DNA of 64,000 nucleotides, taken from assembly GCA_031398325.1 (NCBI GenBank), contig JANNNB010000323.1, positions 20,934 through 84,933 on the forward strand. Reading direction: 5' to 3'. The notes under the pieces were generated by a model that worked only from the letters and a program-made list of their open reading frames with translations, was not told the DNA's origin and did no database searches. Shown one piece after another: positions 16,566 to 25,413 of the stretch. Origin of the DNA: Sva-07 sp031398325. GTDB lineage: Bacteria; Actinomycetota; Acidimicrobiia; Acidimicrobiales; Ilumatobacteraceae. The stretch's first letter is position 1. Each line of letters opens with the position of its first letter. A program made the position numbers and the translations under genes.

Positions 16566-18797
16566 ATGAGCACGTGGCACGTTCGAACAGCACACCTCGT
16601 TGCCGCGATGGCGGTCGTCATGTCGGCGTTCCTGATTTCAGGTGGGCCCGCGCCGACCGTCGATGCCGCCCCGTCGGGCTTCCACGACACCGCGTGGACC
16701 GGGTTCTCACAGAGCGCCGTCAGCAGATACCTCGACCCCGCGTCGGGGTTCCAGTTCGGTGTGTATTCGGTGGCGGTCGAGTGGCAGGGGAAGTCGACCA
16801 CGCCACTCACTGCACCGAGCGTGGGCGACGTGTTCTACGTACACATCTACACCGAGGTGTACAACGTCTGGAATGCGACGTACCGAATGCGGGTGCTGAT
16901 GCCCGCCGGGCTGCAGCTGGTGAGCCCAACGGCGGCAAACGACGTGTACTGCGAAATCAGCAACTTCAGCAACGTCGAGATCAGGTCTCCCGGCGCGGGC
17001 GAGTGCGCAGCGCCGTACATGTCCGGCGCATACGCCACGTTTCCTCCAGTGAGGTCGGGCGTCAACGAACGACACCATTTCTGGTTCCCGGTGAGGGCGA
17101 CGCAGCCCATGAGCGGCACTGCGGGCGACATGCAGGTTCTGTCCGACCAGACGAGCGCCCCGACCGTGTCGCTCCCGAACCCGACCCTCACGACCACCAG
17201 ACTCTGGGTCGTACCCCCGTCGCCCTCAGCGCCGGCGGCACCGACCGGTTTGTCGGCCGCGGCGGGTAACGGCAGCGCAACGATCTCGTTCACGGCGGGG
17301 TCGAACGGTGGCTCGCCGATCACGAACTACCAGTACTCGTTGAACAGCGGAGCGTGGACCTCGCTGTCTCCGGCCGACACCACCAGCCCGGTGACGATCA
17401 CCGGGCTCACCAATGGCACCACGTACAACGTGCAGCTCCGCGCAGTGACCACGATCGTGGGCGCTGCATCGGCGTCGACGACCGTGTCACTGCCACTGAT
17501 AGCGCTGCCCCCGATCATCATCTTCCCCCCGATCATCTACGTACCGCCGCCATATACGCCGCCGCCAAACACTCCGCCGACGTCTACGCCGCCGACGTCT
17601 ACGCCGCCACCTTCCGGTGGTGGTGGTGGATCTGGCGGTGGTGGCGGAGGAGGACCGGCGCAGAAGTACACGCCGCTCGTTCCCGCCCGTGTCGCCGACA
17701 CCCGCATTCCGAACGCGACGTACGACGGCGTTGCGTCGGGTGGTGGGCCGGTCGGTGCCGGTGGGACGTTGGTGGTGCCGATCGCTGGACGGGGCGGTGT
17801 TCCCACCGGGGCCGCAGCCGTGTCGTTGAACGTCACGATGGTCGATCCGCAGGACGCGGGGTACGCCACCATCTGGCCTTGTGATCAGCCGCAGCCGAAC
17901 GCGAGCAATCTCAACTACCAACGGGGTGGGACCATCCCGAACTCGGTGCTCACCAAGTTGGCCGCCGACGGCACGGTGTGCATCTACACCTACGCCGCGG
18001 CGCACGTGCTGATCGACGTCAACGGTTCGTTCCCGGCGGGGAGTGACTACACCCCGCTCGTGCCGGCACGCGTCGCCGACACCAGGATCCCGAACGCGAC
18101 GATCGACGGGTTGTCGTCGGGCGGGGGAGCGGTGCCGGGAGGCACGACCCTCGTCGTGCCGGTCGGCGGCCGGGGCGGCGTACCGAACGGAGCGAGTGCG
18201 GTGTCGTTGAACATCACCGCGGTCGATCCACGAGACGGCGGGTACGCCACCGTGTGGCCGTGCGATCAGCCGCAGCCGAACGCGAGCAACCTGAACTTCG
18301 TGAGCGGTCGCACGATCCCGAACGCGGTGCTCACCAAGCTCGCCGGCGATGGAAGCGTGTGCATCTTCACGTTTACGACCACCGATGTCCTGGTCGACGT
18401 CAACGGTTGGTTCGGCGGGTCCACGACGTTCCTCTCGCTCGTGCCGGCCCGTCTCGCCGACACCAGGGTTCCGAACGCGACGGTCGATGCTCAGGCGTCG
18501 GGCACCGGCGTCATTCCGGCCGGCGGAACACTCGTGATCCCGGTCGCCGGGCGCGGTGGGGTTCCCGCTGGTGCATCTGCGGTGTCGTTGAACGCGACCA
18601 CCGTCGATCCAGGCGGCGCGGGGTATGCGACGGTGTGGCCGTGTGATCAGCCGCAGCCGAACGCGAGCAATCTGAACTTCGGCGCCGGTCAGACCATTCC
18701 GAACGCGGTGCTGACCAAGCTGGCCGCCGACGGATCGGTGTGCGTGTTCGCATCGGCCCCGATGCACCTCCTCGTCGATGTGAACGGCGCGCTCTGA
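16566..18797 (+). CDS. Secreted surface protein with FN3 domain and three 127-aa repeats
   Basis: 743 aa from the ATG at 16566, with GGAG 7 nt upstream. The N-terminus has a signal peptide (VRTAHLVAAMAVVMSAFLI, cleavage near VDAAPSG). An Ig-like domain covers about residues 40-220, then an FN3-like domain (APTGLSAAAGNGSATISFTA..., LTNGTTYNVQLRAV), a Pro-rich linker and a Gly-rich spacer. The last ~376 residues are three tandem repeats beginning Y/F-x-P/S-LVPARVADTR, each with WPCDQPQPNASNLN and a second Cys (TVCIY/SVCIF/SVCVF), suggesting one disulfide per repeat. The repeat period is exactly 381 bp. A cell-surface or adhesion role is inferred. It follows the eCIS ATPase in the same direction but after a 329-nt gap. 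Confidence 0.75.
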   Translation: MSTWHVRTAHLVAAMAVVMSAFLISGGPAPTVDAAPSGFHDTAWTGFSQSAVSRYLDPASGFQFGVYSVAVEWQGKSTTPLTAPSVGDVFYVHIYTEVYNVWNATYRMRVLMPAGLQLVSPTAANDVYCEISNFSNVEIRSPGAGECAAPYMSGAYATFPPVRSGVNERHHFWFPVRATQPMSGTAGDMQVLSDQTSAPTVSLPNPTLTTTRLWVVPPSPSAPAAPTGLSAAAGNGSATISFTAGSNGGSPITNYQYSLNSGAWTSLSPADTTSPVTITGLTNGTTYNVQLRAVTTIVGAASASTTVSLPLIALPPIIIFPPIIYVPPPYTPPPNTPPTSTPPTSTPPPSGGGGGSGGGGGGGPAQKYTPLVPARVADTRIPNATYDGVASGGGPVGAGGTLVVPIAGRGGVPTGAAAVSLNVTMVDPQDAGYATIWPCDQPQPNASNLNYQRGGTIPNSVLTKLAADGTVCIYTYAAAHVLIDVNGSFPAGSDYTPLVPARVADTRIPNATIDGLSSGGGAVPGGTTLVVPVGGRGGVPNGASAVSLNITAVDPRDGGYATVWPCDQPQPNASNLNFVSGRTIPNAVLTKLAGDGSVCIFTFTTTDVLVDVNGWFGGSTTFLSLVPARLADTRVPNATVDAQASGTGVIPAGGTLVIPVAGRGGVPAGASAVSLNATTVDPGGAGYATVWPCDQPQPNASNLNFGAGQTIPNAVLTKLAADGSVCVFASAPMHLLVDVNGAL
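17667..18794 (+). repeat. Three in-frame repeats of 381 bp inside the surface-protein gene
   Basis: Repeat starts fall at 17667, 18048 and 18429, exactly 381 bp (127 codons) apart; the last is slightly short at the stop. A DNA block GATCAGCCGCAGCCGAACGC recurs in each at the same offset, so similarity extends to the nucleotide level. This indicates recent tandem duplication or gene conversion. Confidence 0.9.
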
Positions 18798-18863
18798 CCG
18801 CGTCCGGGTCGCGTCTCGCCGATCCACTGAGCGTCGTGAAATGACGTGGGCGGTCCGGGATCG

Positions 18864-21800
18864 TCAGACGGATCGTGAGATCTCGCTGCCGGCCTGGAAG
18901 TCGGCCGCCCGATCGTGCTCGATCCGTTGCAGAACGAGCGGCGCACCGGCCGCCAGCGTGAGGGCACGGTCGTAGAGTCGGACGGCAGCGTCGGGTCGGC
19001 CGTCGAGTGCCGCCAGACGAGCGAGCCCGTGCGCGGCGGGTCCCCACGTCGCGCCACCCCCGCCGTAGCACTGGAGGACGACCCATTGGTGCTCGTATGG
19101 CAGGAGCCGCTCGGTGAGCAGGGCACCCGCCACGGCATCACGTGCGGTCGCGGCCACGTGGGCCAACACACCGAGGGCGAGGAAACGGTTGGTGTCGTCA
19201 GGCAGGTTCTCGAAGCCGGCATCGGCGAACCACCGCAGCTCACCGCCGGCCCGCCTGAGGTCGCCTGCCTCGGCGGCACACAGTGCCAGCACGGCCCGGT
19301 ACGCAGGGATGCGCGGGTTCCCTACGGTCGCCGCGGCCAGGGCAGGAATCATCTCGGCGGCGCGTCCCTGGTAGAGCCGGATGTCGACGAGGTTGACGGC
19401 ATGGCACGCCGCCGCCTCGGCCACCTGTGGACGCATGGCGGCGGCGCCGGCAACGGCCGCTTCAGCTCGGCCGAGGTCGCCCCGATGGATGTGCATCAAC
19501 GCCCGCCATGTGCGTATCGCCCAGGTCCAGTACGGATGCGGGAAGCGCTCGGCCAGCTGCTCGGCTTGTTCGAGGGCCGAATCAGCGTCGTCGACCAGGC
19601 CAAGGCGCAGCAGATCCTCGTGCCGATAGCAGTAGGCCGCCAGCCGCACGCCGTTGTCGATCGATCGTGCTGGCATCGCGAGCACTTCGTCGATGTCGGC
19701 GAGACGAGCCAGGAGTTGGTCGGGACCCAGTTTGGCGTACCGCGAGCCGAGCAGTGAGTTCGCCAGGGTCTCGTAGTGAAGCGGCCGGAGTCCGCGAGCC
19801 CGCTCGACCGAGTGACGGAGCAGTCGAGACCGTTCCTCGATCGCGTCGCTGAGGAGCAGCGACAACGCCAACTCGCATTCGAGCGCACAGCGCAGCTCGT
19901 CGGGACGGCCCGTCCCCGCCACCGCATCCACAGCGGGCTGGTTGTCGGCCCCGTGGAGCGCATCGAGCGCGACGCGCAGGAGGCGAACGTGCTCGTCGTC
20001 GTCGGAGGTCAAGGACGCGCCCCGACCGGCGCGCCCGACCAAGGCCAGCGTCGCCGTTGCGGTGACCACCGCAAGGCCCTCGGTCCGAGCGAGATCGAGT
20101 GCTTCGAACAGCGTGGCGCGGGCCTCGTCGAAGCGCTGCTGGGCGTGCAGGGCGCGCCCTCGACCGACGATGGCGTGTCCCAGCGTGCGTGGGCCGGTCG
20201 CCCGCTGCACCGCACGATCGAACTGCCGTTCCGCAGCGACCCACGCCCCTCGCCGCATCGCTTCGCGGCCGGCGAGCATCGCGTGACGCCATGCCGGGAC
20301 GCGCACCGCATCGCCGGCGAGCGAATAGTGGTGGGCCAGAGCGGCGTGATCCGGGTCGCTGTCGTCGAACTCGTCGAGCCGGGCTTCCATCGTCTCGGCG
20401 ACGTGGCGGTGCAGCACCGCCCGGGTCACCGGACCGATGTCGTCGTACACCACGTCGCGGGTGATTCGGTGGGAGAACTGCACTCGGGCCGACGATCCAG
20501 GTTCGGCCGCCGAGGTGAGCAGGCCGCTGGCCACCAGCGTGTCGATGATCCGGGCGACCGATGGCGAGGCGTGCGCTGAACACTTCGTCAGGAGATCGAC
20601 GTCGATCTCGTCGTCGATCACGCTGGCGAGCCGAAGCGTGTGGCCGACGTCGGAGTCGAGTGCAGCCACCCGACGGGACACCCAGTCGGCAATGGCGTCG
20701 GGCACCGACGCCGGGTCGATGCTGCCGCCGTTCTGGCGGACGGCCCTGGCGATCTCACTGGCATAGAACGGCAGCCCGGCCGTGCGGTGTTGGACCTGAC
20801 GTGCAAGGCCGCGGTCCGCGAACAGGTCGGCCACGTCGTCGACGCTCAGCCCATCGAGTCGGATCGACGTCGTTTGCACGATCCGTTGGAGCGATGCGAG
20901 GCCCGTCGCGACGTCACTACTCAGATGCCGACTCGTGGCGATCACCAGCAACGGCCCCGTCAGGCCGTCGATCGCTTCCTCGAGCGTGCCGAGTGCATCG
21001 CTCGTCGCCCAGTGCAGGTCGTCGGCGAACCAGACCGTCGGCCGTTCGACGAGGGTTTCGAGCAGGATGCGCAACGACGCTGCGATTCCGGCGCGAGCGG
21101 CAGCATCGCCGTCTTGATCGTCGGCACCACCGGATCCCGCAGCGGAACTGCTCCGGCCCGGCAGGAGCGGCCGTAGCCCGGCGAGCCGGTCGCCGAGACG
21201 TGCGGCGATGGCGGGCTGCTCGGCGAGGAGGCGGGCGATCGCCTCCCCGAGCGCGCCGTAGGCGCGGTCGACCGTGCCTCGGTTGCGACCCCACACGATG
21301 TGGTCCACGACATCGTCCCGACGGAGTTCAGAACAGAATTGGTCGACCAGCCGGGTCTTTCCCATCCCTGCCGGCCCCTCGATGACGACGAGGTGCGGGC
21401 ATCCGGTGCTCGCGACCTCCGACCGGATCCTCCGGAGCAGTTCGAGCTCGCGGGCGCGTCCTGCGAACGGGTCGTCGGTGTGCGGATGGATCGGCGACCA
21501 CGGACGCGCCGTCGTAGAGGCTGCCGGTCGGGGCCGAGCCGTCGGATGCGCTGCGACGTCCGCCCGGCGGAACAGATCGGCGGTGGCTGGGGCCGGTGCG
21601 ACCCCGAGTTCGTGCGCGAGCCGGGTGGTCAGCGTGTCGAACATGTCGCTCGCAGCGACGCGTTGACCGTCATCGAGCAGTGTCTGGATGAGCAGGTGAG
21701 CGGCTGACTCGTCGAGCCCGTCGGCGTCGATCGCCCGGCGCAGCACCGCCGTCGCCTGATCGATCTGGCCGCCGTCGACGAACGCAATGGCACGGCGCTG

Positions 21801-22280
21801 CACGGTACGCCGATCGAGCGCTGCGATCCGCGCCCTCGTGCGACGTCCCCATTCGCTGTCGTCATGCGGCAGGAACGGTCGAGCCAACGCGCTGCTGGCG
21901 CCGGCGAGCTGCTCGGCTGTCGCGGCCTCGTCGTCCACCAGCCGCTCGATCTGCGTGAGATCGGTCTCCAGGACGTCGACGTCGAGGCGGACCACCGTGT
22001 CATCGGACCTGACGACGGCGCCGTCGAAGCCCGCCTCGGCCATGGCGCGACGGACCTTCGAGAGCACGCCGCGTAGCGCGCCCTGCCAGTGGCCCGACAG
22101 GGCGGAGCCCCAGAGCACATCGGCGAGCTCGTCCCGAGTCGCACCTCGCGGCTCGAGGGCCAGGTGGGCGACAACGGTGGCGGGCTGTCGTCCTGACACC
22201 TCGACGATCCCCAGAGGACCCACGATGGCGACGCGGCCGAGCACGCCGACCACCATCGCCTCGCCGCTCGTCCCGGTCAT
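18864..22280 (-). CDS. SARP/BTAD-type transcriptional regulator with AAA ATPase and TPR-like C-terminus
   Basis: 1138 aa. An OmpR-like winged helix covers about residues 10-100 (VAHLALEPRGATRDELADVLW, ALRGVLSKVRRAM). A bacterial transcriptional activation domain covers about 105-245. An STAND/AAA module follows with Walker A GPAGMGKT at 302-309 and a Walker B-like VWFADDLHWA. The C-terminal ~500 residues are Ala/Arg/Leu-rich helical repeats, TPR-like. Such proteins activate secondary-metabolite or stress genes when the STAND switch is engaged. It converges on the surface-protein gene (66-bp gap), and a 16-bp palindrome lies about 140 bp upstream. No LuxR helix-turn-helix is present. Its target is unknown. 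Confidence 0.85.
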   Translation of the reverse strand: MTGTSGEAMVVGVLGRVAIVGPLGIVEVSGRQPATVVAHLALEPRGATRDELADVLWGSALSGHWQGALRGVLSKVRRAMAEAGFDGAVVRSDDTVVRLDVDVLETDLTQIERLVDDEAATAEQLAGASSALARPFLPHDDSEWGRRTRARIAALDRRTVQRRAIAFVDGGQIDQATAVLRRAIDADGLDESAAHLLIQTLLDDGQRVAASDMFDTLTTRLAHELGVAPAPATADLFRRADVAAHPTARPRPAASTTARPWSPIHPHTDDPFAGRARELELLRRIRSEVASTGCPHLVVIEGPAGMGKTRLVDQFCSELRRDDVVDHIVWGRNRGTVDRAYGALGEAIARLLAEQPAIAARLGDRLAGLRPLLPGRSSSAAGSGGADDQDGDAAARAGIAASLRILLETLVERPTVWFADDLHWATSDALGTLEEAIDGLTGPLLVIATSRHLSSDVATGLASLQRIVQTTSIRLDGLSVDDVADLFADRGLARQVQHRTAGLPFYASEIARAVRQNGGSIDPASVPDAIADWVSRRVAALDSDVGHTLRLASVIDDEIDVDLLTKCSAHASPSVARIIDTLVASGLLTSAAEPGSSARVQFSHRITRDVVYDDIGPVTRAVLHRHVAETMEARLDEFDDSDPDHAALAHHYSLAGDAVRVPAWRHAMLAGREAMRRGAWVAAERQFDRAVQRATGPRTLGHAIVGRGRALHAQQRFDEARATLFEALDLARTEGLAVVTATATLALVGRAGRGASLTSDDDEHVRLLRVALDALHGADNQPAVDAVAGTGRPDELRCALECELALSLLLSDAIEERSRLLRHSVERARGLRPLHYETLANSLLGSRYAKLGPDQLLARLADIDEVLAMPARSIDNGVRLAAYCYRHEDLLRLGLVDDADSALEQAEQLAERFPHPYWTWAIRTWRALMHIHRGDLGRAEAAVAGAAAMRPQVAEAAACHAVNLVDIRLYQGRAAEMIPALAAATVGNPRIPAYRAVLALCAAEAGDLRRAGGELRWFADAGFENLPDDTNRFLALGVLAHVAATARDAVAGALLTERLLPYEHQWVVLQCYGGGGATWGPAAHGLARLAALDGRPDAAVRLYDRALTLAAGAPLVLQRIEHDRAADFQAGSEISRSV

Positions 22281-22417
22281 CGTTCGATGTTCCTGCGTTC
22301 TGGAATCCCGCTGTCAGCGTCGTTCTCGCCCAACGCTGACCATCATGTACCGGGCGACTCGTGCACGGGGCAGTTCTGCACGAATTCTTGCTCGAACACG
22401 CCTGAAGCTGGCGCGAG

Positions 22418-22433
22418 GTGGCGGTACCGCCAC
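22418..22433. promoter_or_regulatory. Perfect 16-bp palindrome between the serine hydrolase and the regulator
   Basis: GTGGCGGTACCGCCAC is perfectly self-complementary, flanked by further partial symmetry (CGCG on both sides). It lies in the 204-bp gap upstream of the SARP-like regulator and just downstream of the serine hydrolase stop. The form fits an operator for a dimeric regulator. SARP proteins usually bind direct repeats, so the binder may be a different protein. Confidence 0.4.
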
Positions 22434-22484
22434 TCCGCGAGGTGAATGGGCCGGTTACGGTGAACGGGCCGGAACCCGGCTCGC

Positions 22485-23798
22485 TCAGCGGGCGGCGGTG
22501 ATGGCGGCGTCGATCGGATCGTAGAGCTGGTACGCGAGGACGTTGCCGGTGATGGCGTCGGCCTCGACGACGAGGTAGCCGGCGTAGCCGCCTTCCAGAT
22601 CGATCCACGGGACCGCTCCGTACGCGCCGGGGTCGCTGACCCGGCGGGCGTCACGCTCGACCCACCAACCCATGCCGTATCCCACGCCCTCGCGTGCCGA
22701 TCCGCCGAAGACCTCGCCGATGCGATCGGTGTGCATCCGGTCGAGCGATTCCTGTGACAGCACCTGGGTGTCACCGCACATCCCGCCGCGCAGCTGCATC
22801 AGCAGCAACTTCGCGTAGTCGCCGGTCGTGATGTACGCGCCGCCTTCCATGTTCGGATTGTCGGTCGGCAGCAGCTTGGTGGGGTCGGCGTCGAACATCG
22901 TCGGGTAGTCGAAACCTTGTGCGCCGATCTGCGACTGCGTCCAGTGGTTCGTGTACCCGAGCGTTTCGAGTCCGCACGGCTCGACGTAGATCTCCTCGAT
23001 CAGTTGGGCCCACGATTTGCCCGACGCGACCTCTGCCGTCGCGCCGGCGACCTGCCACTGCGCTCCCCCGTAGCGGAACTCGGTGTCGGGCGCCGCGATG
23101 TCGGCGTCGTCATCGGGTGTCGTGAAGATCGACGAGGCGCATTCCTGCATCGTGCCAGCCACGAGGAACTGGCACCGGTAGGGGGCGTACGCAGGATCCG
23201 GCAGGAGCCCGACGAGGCCTGAACTGCTCGACACGAGTTGCGCGGGTGTGATCGTGGGGTTCCCAGCGCCCCACTCGGCCACGTCGGCGACGGGAGCGTC
23301 CATGTCGAGCAGCCCTTCGTCGTCGAGGTGGAGCAGCACCCCGGCGGTGATCATCTTGGTCGACGATGCGACCAGCGAGATCCGATCGGCACTGAACTCG
23401 CCCCAGTAGTCCTCGTAGACCACTCCGTCGTCGCGGTCGACCACGATGAGACCGGCGCCGTTCAACCCCTCCGCGTCGATGAAGCCCTGAACGATCGGGG
23501 ACACGGCCGAGAAGTCGTACTCGCGCGGCGCGTCCGTCGAGGGCGGTACCGAAGTGGTGGGCGGTTCGTCGGTGGTCGACGGGGTGGCGGTTGGTTCATC
23601 GGTGGTCACCGGTTCCTTTGCGCTCGGGGCGACCGACACGTCCGACCCAGTGGTCGACGGGCGGACCGACTCCGCAGCCGAGTCGACGACGGTGTCGGAT
23701 GTCGAGTCGGACTCGTCGCTGTTCGAGCACGCGGCGACCATGGCGATGGCGAGCAGGGTCGCGCCCAGGGCGACCCGGTGGCGTGACGGTTGAGGCAC
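22485..23798 (-). CDS. Beta-lactamase-family serine hydrolase, lipoprotein
   Basis: 437 aa from GTG at 23798. A lipoprotein signal peptide ends in the lipobox AMVAAC (lipidated Cys24), followed by a ~70-residue Ser/Thr/Pro-rich linker. The serine beta-lactamase/DD-peptidase class C fold follows, with the SxxK motif SSTK at 145-148 (catalytic Ser145). An RYGGAQWQVAG stretch stands where the Y-x-N motif usually is, and a C-terminal YGMGWWVERD strand follows. It is likely an exported esterase or peptidase anchored on the outside of the membrane; the substrate is unknown. It lies upstream of and co-directional with the SARP gene. Confidence 0.85.
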   Translation of the reverse strand: MPQPSRHRVALGATLLAIAMVAACSNSDESDSTSDTVVDSAAESVRPSTTGSDVSVAPSAKEPVTTDEPTATPSTTDEPPTTSVPPSTDAPREYDFSAVSPIVQGFIDAEGLNGAGLIVVDRDDGVVYEDYWGEFSADRISLVASSTKMITAGVLLHLDDEGLLDMDAPVADVAEWGAGNPTITPAQLVSSSSGLVGLLPDPAYAPYRCQFLVAGTMQECASSIFTTPDDDADIAAPDTEFRYGGAQWQVAGATAEVASGKSWAQLIEEIYVEPCGLETLGYTNHWTQSQIGAQGFDYPTMFDADPTKLLPTDNPNMEGGAYITTGDYAKLLLMQLRGGMCGDTQVLSQESLDRMHTDRIGEVFGGSAREGVGYGMGWWVERDARRVSDPGAYGAVPWIDLEGGYAGYLVVEADAITGNVLAYQLYDPIDAAITAAR

Positions 23799-23913
23799 CG
23801 GCCGAAGCTAGCCATTCCGCCTCGTCAGCACACAGCAGGCGGTCCTACCACTTCATGTCGCGCGTAGTCGTTCCCCACCCGAGAGCGCGACGCAGACGAA
23901 CGATCTCCGGCGA

Positions 23914-24357
23914 TCACCGCGATGACGGGATGAAGCTGAACTTGCCGTCGTGTTCCAGGACGGCGAGGCGGATTTCTGACAGGTCGCCGTATCCCGCCTC
24001 TCGCGCGGACGCGAGGAGATCGTCGAGCGTCAGGCGTTCGACGCGGAGGCGCCGGAAATCTGGCTCGCCGTTCTGCATCACGACCACCGCTTCTCCGTCG
24101 AGGACCCGTTCGACACGCTTGGAGCGCCGGCTCAATGCGTCACCGATCAGCATCCACCCGACGAACGTCGACACCACGATGATCGCGCCGGTCATCGACA
24201 TGTCCTCCTGCGTCACGCCCTGCTGTACGAAGTCTCCGAGCACCACCGTGATCAGCAGATCGAGCGGCGTGAGCTCGGAGAGGCTGCGCTTTCCGGTGCC
24301 GCGAACGACGAGCCAGAGGAACCAGTAGATGATCGTGGCGCGAATCACGAGCTCCAT
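23914..24357 (-). CDS. DUF421 (YetF-like) membrane protein
   Basis: 147 aa. Hydrophobic segments near the N-terminus (RATIIYWFLWLVVRGTGKRSL, MTGAIIVVSTFVGWMLIG) precede the soluble DUF421 core with the RLTLDDLLASAREAGYGDLSEIRLAVLE pattern. It is shorter than many YetF-type proteins (~200 aa or more), so it is a compact member. It is the second gene after the 24398-24958 membrane protein (40-nt gap), probably one operon. The function of the family is not established. Confidence 0.8.
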   Translation of the reverse strand: MELVIRATIIYWFLWLVVRGTGKRSLSELTPLDLLITVVLGDFVQQGVTQEDMSMTGAIIVVSTFVGWMLIGDALSRRSKRVERVLDGEAVVVMQNGEPDFRRLRVERLTLDDLLASAREAGYGDLSEIRLAVLEHDGKFSFIPSSR

Positions 24358-24397
24358 GACATCGGTCCCTTTCGCCGGCGACGAACCCCTGATCGGC

Positions 24398-24958
24398 TCA
24401 CGGCATCACGTTCGTTCGAAAGTCGACGCGCACCGCGCTGTCGCCGCCTCGCACGCGTACCCATGCATCTCGGCCGAAGTGCATGTTCGGCTGCAACCGT
24501 GCGTCGAAGTCGATCGACAACGTGGCGACATCGCCGGGACGGAAGGTCCAGATCTCGGTCTCACCATCGGACGTGATCGAGTCGGGGGCCGGGTCGAGGC
24601 CGTTCTCGTCGAACATCGCCAGGTAGCGCCGCGGGATCTCGACCGTCAGCTCGTCGGGAAGCGCTCCCGACGCGGATTCGACATCGATCACGAACGGGGT
24701 GGCGAGGCCGGGGCGGGACACCGTCGCGTACTCGACTCGCACCGAGAACTCGTCGCCGTCGGTCGTCTCGCTGCCGGTGGTCAGGCCGGCGAACCCGAAG
24801 AGCGCGAACAGCACCACCCCGAAGATCACGATCACCGACACCGACCGCAGCACCCGCTCGAACACGTCCCAGCCCGGCGAAGGGTTCAGTGGGTAGGTGG
24901 AGCCGGCGCCCGCGTCAGCCCGCTGTGCCGGAGCAGAGGAGCGGGTTGAACCGGTCAT
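24398..24958 (-). CDS. Single-pass membrane protein of unknown function
   Basis: 186 aa. A ~30-residue polar N-terminus is followed by one hydrophobic helix (about 38-60, VSVIVIFGVVLFALFGFAGL). A ~125-residue extracytoplasmic beta-rich domain follows, with VEYATVSRPGLATPFVIDVE and an IEIPRRYLAMFDENG-like pattern. I do not recognise a named family. It lies 40 nt upstream of the DUF421 gene on the same strand, suggesting a joint envelope function. Confidence 0.65.
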   Translation of the reverse strand: MTGSTRSSAPAQRADAGAGSTYPLNPSPGWDVFERVLRSVSVIVIFGVVLFALFGFAGLTTGSETTDGDEFSVRVEYATVSRPGLATPFVIDVESASGALPDELTVEIPRRYLAMFDENGLDPAPDSITSDGETEIWTFRPGDVATLSIDFDARLQPNMHFGRDAWVRVRGGDSAVRVDFRTNVMP

Positions 24959-25021
24959 GCCGGCCGGGTACCCCGGTCGGGTGACTCCGAAACCGTTCGG
25001 CGGGTGGGTCTCAGCCGTCGA

Positions 25022-25357
25022 TCAGGTGGCGGGTTCGACCGAGAAGAGGTCGTTCAGGCCGGTCAGCTCGATCAGCCTGGCCATCGAACGTGACGGCGAC
25101 GCCAGCACGACCTGCGCGCCGAGTGCCGTTGCCCGTTCGCTCAGTTCGATGAGCACACGCAAACCGCTGGAGTCGATGAAGCTGACGCCACTGGTTTCGA
25201 CGACGATCCTGCCAGAGGTCCGACCGCCTTCGGGTACCACGGCGAGGGCCTCGGCGACCGTCGGAGACGTGCTGGCATCGACCTCCCCCACGATCGACCA
25301 GCCGTCGTCCGACGCTGTGACTTCGACCCGGCTGGCGACGCTGTCCATCGCCGACAT
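25022..25357 (-). CDS. STAS-domain anti-sigma-factor antagonist-like protein
   Basis: 111 aa if the ATG at 25357 is used; an in-frame ATG at 25348 gives 108 aa, and neither has a strong ribosome-binding site. The whole protein is one STAS domain with IVGEVDASTSPTVAEAL and the phospho-acceptor region VSFIDSSGLRVLIEL, where DSSG carries the conserved serine. It is likely part of a partner-switching pathway controlling a sigma factor; no anti-sigma kinase is nearby. It lies 56 nt downstream of the MFS gene. Confidence 0.85.
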   Translation of the reverse strand: MSAMDSVASRVEVTASDDGWSIVGEVDASTSPTVAEALAVVPEGGRTSGRIVVETSGVSFIDSSGLRVLIELSERATALGAQVVLASPSRSMARLIELTGLNDLFSVEPAT

Positions 25358-25413
25358 TGTGGCACAGACCCCGCCGATCTGGCGCAACACCGCAACATCA
25401 CGCGACTGGCGGT

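Noticed and set aside
17487..18827. 446-codon open frame antisense to the surface-protein repeats
   Set aside because: Composition mirrors the sense repeats; no recognisable protein and no start signal.
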